17,188 nt of DNA, from the NCBI GenBank assembly GCA_029565815.1, contig JAKQNL010000201.1:1-17188 (forward strand), given 5' to 3'. Below, piece by piece: positions 13,365-17,188 of the stretch. This stretch comes from Spirochaetota bacterium. Lineage in GTDB: Bacteria; Spirochaetota; Spirochaetia; Treponematales; UBA12059. A program made the translations under genes and the position numbers. How positions within the stretch are numbered: the stretch's first letter is position 1; the number at the start of each line of letters is the position of its first letter. The notes beneath the pieces were generated by a model. That model did no database searches. It was not told where the DNA came from and saw only the letters and a list, made by a program, of their open reading frames with translations.

Positions 13365-15020
13365 TTGAAAGATACGGTGTACGTGCTTGGGCACAAAAAC
13401 CCGGATACCGACTCGGTGGTTTCTGCCGCCGCATACGCGCACCTAAAGCGCGAACTGGGCATGAAAAGCTGCGTGGCCGCCAGGGCCGGCAAACTTAACC
13501 CGCAAACAGAATATGTGTTCGAGCGCTTTGGCGTAGCCTTCCCGGTGTTCATTCCAGACCTCCTGCCAAAAGTGGAATACTACATGGGCGACAAGCCGAT
13601 AACGGTGGACAGCGGCATGCCGCTCTGGGAGGCCCTTGCGGTCATGAACCAGAGCGGGCAAAAAGCTTTGCCCATCGTAACGCCAGACGGACGCTACCAA
13701 TCACTCTTGCATTACAGCTCCTTTGCGCAAAACATCCTTAAAAAGATAAATCCACACAAAAAAGCAATCATTCCTACCAGCGTGAACAGCCTGCAGGCAA
13801 CCATCAAGGCACAGCCGGTATGCCTGTTCAAGCCAAACGATGCGTTTAAGGCGCGCATCTTAGTTGCAGCCCTAGAAACATCCAGCTTCAAACGGCACCT
13901 GTCGGCAGAAGACCCGTCTACCGTCATCGTCATTGTCGGCGACCGGACGGACGTACAGCGCCACGCCATAGAATCCGGCGTCCGGGTGCTTATCATATCC
14001 AACGGCGCGCTTTTGGACCGCGGGCTTAAAGAGCTGGCGGAAAGCAAGGGCGTGTCCGTACTCGTGTCACCCTACGACACATCGAGCACTAGTCTCCTTG
14101 TTATCTACTCCACCCCAGCGGAAACTATGGGCGACGACAGTATCAAACCCATCAGCCGGCACGAAAGCCTCAAGAAGGCCCGCGAAGCCATCAACTCATC
14201 CGCAAGCCGCGCCATACCCGTGATAGACGACGACCAGCGCATTGTAGGCCTGTTCACAGAAGGCGACCTGATGCGGGAACCCAATATTTCACTCATCCTG
14301 GTGGACCACAACGAGCTTGCACAGGCCGTGGACGGCGCAGAGCACTATCGCATTCTGGAAGTAATAGACCACCACCGTTTGGGCTCTTTTAGCACGCGCT
14401 ACCCTATCACCTTCATTAACCGCGTGGTTGGATCCACAAGCACTATCATAGCCGGCATGTACCGCGACGCACGCATACCCATTCCTAAGCCCATAGCATC
14501 CATACTGCTAGCGGGCATACTGTCGGACACCCTTATTCTGCAATCCGCAACCACGACAGAAGCCGACTCCGATGCAGCGGAATATCTATCCAACGTAGCC
14601 GATTTGGACATAGACGTTCTGGGCAGGGACATCATGGTTTCGGCCAGTCAGGTAAGTTCCAAAGCGGTGTCGGAGATTGTCCGGCTGGACATGAAGGAGT
14701 ACCGTGCCGCCGACTCGTCCTTCACCGTCAGCCAGGTAGAGGTGAACAATACCGGCGAGATCATGGAACGCTCCGAAGAAGTCATGGCCGAGCTTGGCAG
14801 GATACGAGCTGCCGGCGGGCACTATTTTAGCGCGCTCATGGTAACGGATATAACCGCGCTGTCCAGTATACTGTTTCTGGATGGCGACCGGGAGCTTTCC
14901 GAACTCTTGCGCTACCCGCGTATCGGCGACCGTGCCTATGAGCTAAAAGACGTGCTGTCCAGGAAGAAACAGCTGGTGCCTGTGCTTATCGAAATGACGG
15001 AAAAAGCCCTAGAAGGCTAG
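13365..15020 (+). CDS. family II inorganic pyrophosphatase with CBS-DRTGG-CBS regulatory insert
   Basis: This 551-residue cytoplasmic Mn2+/Co2+-dependent enzyme hydrolyses PPi to 2 Pi. DHH core motifs: GHKNPDTDS (9-17; H10, D14, D16), DHNE (314-317), DHH (335-337), SDTL (387-390), and the DHHA2 substrate motif SRKKQ (532-536). Between the first motif and DHNE lies a regulatory insert of the type in Clostridium and Moorella enzymes: CBS1 (about 73-125), a DRTGG domain (about 133-250, signature VGDRTDVQ) and CBS2 (about 258-305). Such CBS domains bind adenine nucleotides, usually inhibited by AMP/ADP and activated by ATP, and DRTGG enzymes respond to diadenosine polyphosphates. The TTG at 13365 is chosen over ATG 13320 because GGAGG sits 5 nt upstream and the protein then begins at the first strand. 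Confidence 0.95.
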   Translation: MKDTVYVLGHKNPDTDSVVSAAAYAHLKRELGMKSCVAARAGKLNPQTEYVFERFGVAFPVFIPDLLPKVEYYMGDKPITVDSGMPLWEALAVMNQSGQKALPIVTPDGRYQSLLHYSSFAQNILKKINPHKKAIIPTSVNSLQATIKAQPVCLFKPNDAFKARILVAALETSSFKRHLSAEDPSTVIVIVGDRTDVQRHAIESGVRVLIISNGALLDRGLKELAESKGVSVLVSPYDTSSTSLLVIYSTPAETMGDDSIKPISRHESLKKAREAINSSASRAIPVIDDDQRIVGLFTEGDLMREPNISLILVDHNELAQAVDGAEHYRILEVIDHHRLGSFSTRYPITFINRVVGSTSTIIAGMYRDARIPIPKPIASILLAGILSDTLILQSATTTEADSDAAEYLSNVADLDIDVLGRDIMVSASQVSSKAVSEIVRLDMKEYRAADSSFTVSQVEVNNTGEIMERSEEVMAELGRIRAAGGHYFSALMVTDITALSSILFLDGDRELSELLRYPRIGDRAYELKDVLSRKKQLVPVLIEMTEKALEG

Positions 15021-15029
15021 TGAGCCACT

Positions 15030-15052
15030 TTCAAAAGTCTCTTACTTTTGAA
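15030..15052 (+). repeat. perfect 9-bp hairpin after the pyrophosphatase gene
   Basis: TTCAAAAGT (15030-15038) and ACTTTTGAA (15044-15052) form a perfect stem around the loop CTCTT. It is A/T-rich and has no U-tract, so it is not a clear terminator. It lies in the 124-bp gap between two plus-strand genes. It resembles the hairpin at 1969-1996 in length, loop size and A-run/T-run arms. Confidence 0.5.
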
Positions 15053-15144
15053 CGAGCCTCTCGTGTTTGTTCTGCTTGCTTTATCCCAAAGCCTGGTTCA
15101 GTATGGAATAGACCCGACAGCCAGGCGTTTTCCAAGGAGAGCGG

Positions 15145-17188
15145 GTGTACCAGAATGATCTGATTTACACCATAGACTCACACAGCCAGTCCGATGCGGC
15201 ACGCCGGCCTCTCCCGAGCCCAAGCCTCGGCTTTTTGTACCGGGCACGGTACGGATCCAGCGGCATTCCGGTATTGGTACGGGCAAGCGAGCCGGGTGTG
15301 CCTGCTGGTTTCATGGCCCGCAGGCTGGAAACCCATTACCGGGCGGCGCTTGCCGCGGGCAGTTCGGCAACGCCTTCGCCTTTGTACCTTGGCCCCTACG
15401 AAAACGGCATCATTCTGGTTACCGAAGACCGGATAGAAGAAACCATGGCCGCCGCGATGCGTTCTGGACCCATGCAGTACACGGAAGCTGCCCGCTGGAT
15501 ATCCGGCTGCATACGCTCGCTGAAAGCCCTGCATCGCGGTGGATGGATACACTGCTCCCTGCGGCCGGACCACATCGGCATGGACAGGGATGGAACGGTA
15601 CTGCTTTTGGGCCTTGGTTCCGCCCGCCAGGTGCGCGATGTATCCGGCGAACCGTTGGATCTTCCCGACGATACATACAAACTCGGTTTTCTTACACCGG
15701 AACAAACAGGGCGACTGGACCGGCCCATGGATTGGCGCACGGACATATTTTCCCTGGGCGCTATCATGTACGCAGCGCTGAGCGGAAAGCCGCCCTTTGG
15801 CGGACAGGATGCGCCCACCGTTCTTCATGAGTGTATCGCTTCGATTCCTCCAAGCCTGTCCGCGCTCCGGGACGACATTCCGCAATTCGTCTCGGATATC
15901 GTTTCCCGCGCCATGAACAAAAACCCGGACCGTCGCTACCGAACCCTATCCGGCTTGCAGCACGATATGGATGCCGTCCTATCCGGGACTTTTTCCGGAA
16001 TGCAGGCGGGCCAAAAAGATCATCCAGAAGATTTGCTAGCTATCGACGGACCGGGACAAGAACTGCAATTCGGAACCATGCTCCAGTGGATACAGGAAAC
16101 GTTTCCCGATCTGGTGCCTGCACGGGAACAGCTTGCTGGCATGCTGGTAGCCGCCGGTGTCCAGGATAGCGATTCGCTTCATTCCTACATGCACAAGCTT
16201 CTGGCTGCCGGAGACATTGCATACGACGACCCGCGTGGCGCATGGTTTTTTGTCCGGCCAAACGCGAGCGGCGCTCAATCGGATGCAGCCCTGCAGGCCC
16301 TGCTGCCCGCAAGGCTTGCCCTGGTGGACGAAGATACGCAGCGCTTCCTGGAATGCGCATCCTGTGCAGGCGATGAATTTGACTGGCAGTCGATCGCGGC
16401 CCTCGTACGCCAGGAAGCAGCCGACAGGATACTTGTCCAGGCTGTCAGCGCGGGCCTTATCATACCGTCGTCCCGCGGAGGCTTCAGTTACCGTTTCTCC
16501 CATCCGGCTTTGCGAAAAAGCCTGTACGAGCGCCTGGAGAGCATACGCAAATCCGTTTGGCACAGTGCATTTGCCGAGCGCTATTCGTCGGCGGGGCGCC
16601 TGGACCTCGTCATTCCCCATGTTCTTGCCGACCCGCTTAAGCCCAGGCGGCGGGACGAGGTTATCCGGCGGGCGGCCATGTTCATGGAAGCAGGAATAGC
16701 GCTTAGGCCTCACGATGCGGAACAGGCTCTGTTGCTGGTTTCCAAAGCCAGAACCATGCTTGGCCCGGCCGGATGGCGTGACGCGTACCGACTGCGGCTG
16801 GATGTGTGCATGCTGTTCGCGTCCCTGTGCGCAGCAACTGGCAGGGCGGCGGAATTTGATGACTGCGCTGGTCAGATGAGGGCCGAAGCCCGTGCATCCA
16901 ACCTGCCTGCGGTACACCGGGTGCTTATCCTGGCCCATTCCGCCCTTGGCCGTAGCGAAGAAGCCGTTGCCGAAGGTCGCGCTGCACTTAGGCAGATGGG
17001 TTGGCCCATGCCGGCCAATCCGGCTCCGCTTGGAGCGCTTGTGGCCTATCTCTTTGCCCGTTCCATCAATGCAATAAATGCCAAATTGCCAAAACCGAAC
17101 AAACCGGCGAGCATGAAGAAAAAAATCCATGAAGCGCTGGAGACCGTGCTCAATACCGGAACCTCGGCCTATGTATCCAAGCCTACTC
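15145..17188 (+). CDS. pseudokinase-winged helix-TPR hybrid signalling protein, 3'-truncated
   Basis: The frame is open without a stop from 15145 to the right edge, at least 681 residues. The start GTG has AAGGAG 5 nt upstream. Residues about 30-279 have a Ser/Thr kinase fold: LYRARYGSSGIPVLVRAS, SLKALHRGGWIHCSLRPDHI, LTPEQ (183-187) and DWRTDIFSLGAIMYAALSG. The catalytic residues are lost: VAIK Lys is R46, HRD Asp is S138, the Mg-binding Asn is H143, and DFG reads G156-L-G. It is therefore a predicted pseudokinase. Residues about 300-480 resemble the winged-helix part of the ATPase in kinase-AAA-TPR-GAF hybrids (VDEDTQRFLECASCAG, YRFSHPALRKSLYERL), but no Walker A or B motif is present. Residues about 495-681 are TPR-like and end LPKPNKPASMKK...TSAYVSKP, like the LP.MTDP...SPAY..P stretch of those hybrids. 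The missing C-terminus may hold GAF plus a histidine kinase or PP2C output. Confidence 0.85.
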   Translation, partial: MYQNDLIYTIDSHSQSDAARRPLPSPSLGFLYRARYGSSGIPVLVRASEPGVPAGFMARRLETHYRAALAAGSSATPSPLYLGPYENGIILVTEDRIEETMAAAMRSGPMQYTEAARWISGCIRSLKALHRGGWIHCSLRPDHIGMDRDGTVLLLGLGSARQVRDVSGEPLDLPDDTYKLGFLTPEQTGRLDRPMDWRTDIFSLGAIMYAALSGKPPFGGQDAPTVLHECIASIPPSLSALRDDIPQFVSDIVSRAMNKNPDRRYRTLSGLQHDMDAVLSGTFSGMQAGQKDHPEDLLAIDGPGQELQFGTMLQWIQETFPDLVPAREQLAGMLVAAGVQDSDSLHSYMHKLLAAGDIAYDDPRGAWFFVRPNASGAQSDAALQALLPARLALVDEDTQRFLECASCAGDEFDWQSIAALVRQEAADRILVQAVSAGLIIPSSRGGFSYRFSHPALRKSLYERLESIRKSVWHSAFAERYSSAGRLDLVIPHVLADPLKPRRRDEVIRRAAMFMEAGIALRPHDAEQALLLVSKARTMLGPAGWRDAYRLRLDVCMLFASLCAATGRAAEFDDCAGQMRAEARASNLPAVHRVLILAHSALGRSEEAVAEGRAALRQMGWPMPANPAPLGALVAYLFARSINAINAKLPKPNKPASMKKKIHEALETVLNTGTSAYVSKPT

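Noticed and set aside
16036..17130. Long open frame of 364 codons on the minus strand
   Set aside because: It lies opposite the pseudokinase frame, which has recognisable kinase and TPR-like motifs and a good SD. The antisense translation shows no domain and is a by-product of the codon bias.

Overview
The window is gene-dense, moderately GC-rich (mid-50s percent by eye) bacterial chromosome. It holds 13 protein-coding genes, two of them cut by the window ends, and one tRNA. No phage, IS element, CRISPR array or rRNA is visible, and the longest stretch without a gene is about 200 bp. Several genes use GTG or TTG starts behind good Shine-Dalgarno (SD) sequences. A DUF4015 putative glycosidase, a Treponema-type Ftp/ApbE lipoprotein, a fused AroDE, a CBS/DRTGG family II pyrophosphatase and a kinase/TPR hybrid signalling protein together suggest a spirochaete, probably in the Treponema/Spirochaeta group. 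That placement is an inference; no single gene proves it.

Layout. Positions 1-1019 (+) hold the 3' part of a DUF4015 protein. It converges, with overlapping stop codons, on a LUD-domain protein (-) that lies just downstream of a tRNA-Leu(CAA). Next come a structured intergenic stretch and a membrane-bound PAS-GGDEF-EAL protein (+), with a PAP2-family membrane phosphatase behind it. The PAP2 gene converges, again with overlapping stops, on a minus-strand pair: the ApbE/Ftp lipoprotein and a metallo-beta-lactamase-fold hydrolase. Positions 7157-8065 (+) encode an unrecognised membrane protein. Its 3' end overlaps by 75 bp a minus-strand protein carrying a DbpA-type RNA-binding domain.

From 8842 runs a plus-strand cluster: a secreted small protein, bifunctional AroDE, the GTPase Era, and a protein with an N-terminal HPD (J-domain-like) segment. 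The cluster ends at a probable terminator shared with convergent pth (-). Pth and a CBS/DRTGG manganese-type pyrophosphatase (+) are transcribed divergently from overlapping promoters. The window ends inside a large protein (from 15145) with a protein-kinase fold, a winged-helix-like part and a TPR-like part.

Most of this is housekeeping: shikimate pathway, ribosome maturation, peptidyl-tRNA recycling, PPi hydrolysis and flavinylation. The most unusual item is the terminal protein. Its kinase domain has lost the ATP-binding lysine, the catalytic aspartate and the DFG aspartate, and the P-loop ATPase that normally follows the kinase in this hybrid family is missing. Also notable are a c-di-GMP enzyme with a dead GGDEF but intact I-site and EAL, a hairpin that buries that gene's SD, two apparently leaderless genes, and repeated tail-to-tail gene overlaps. 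I did not find a clear multi-gene novel defence or metabolic system.
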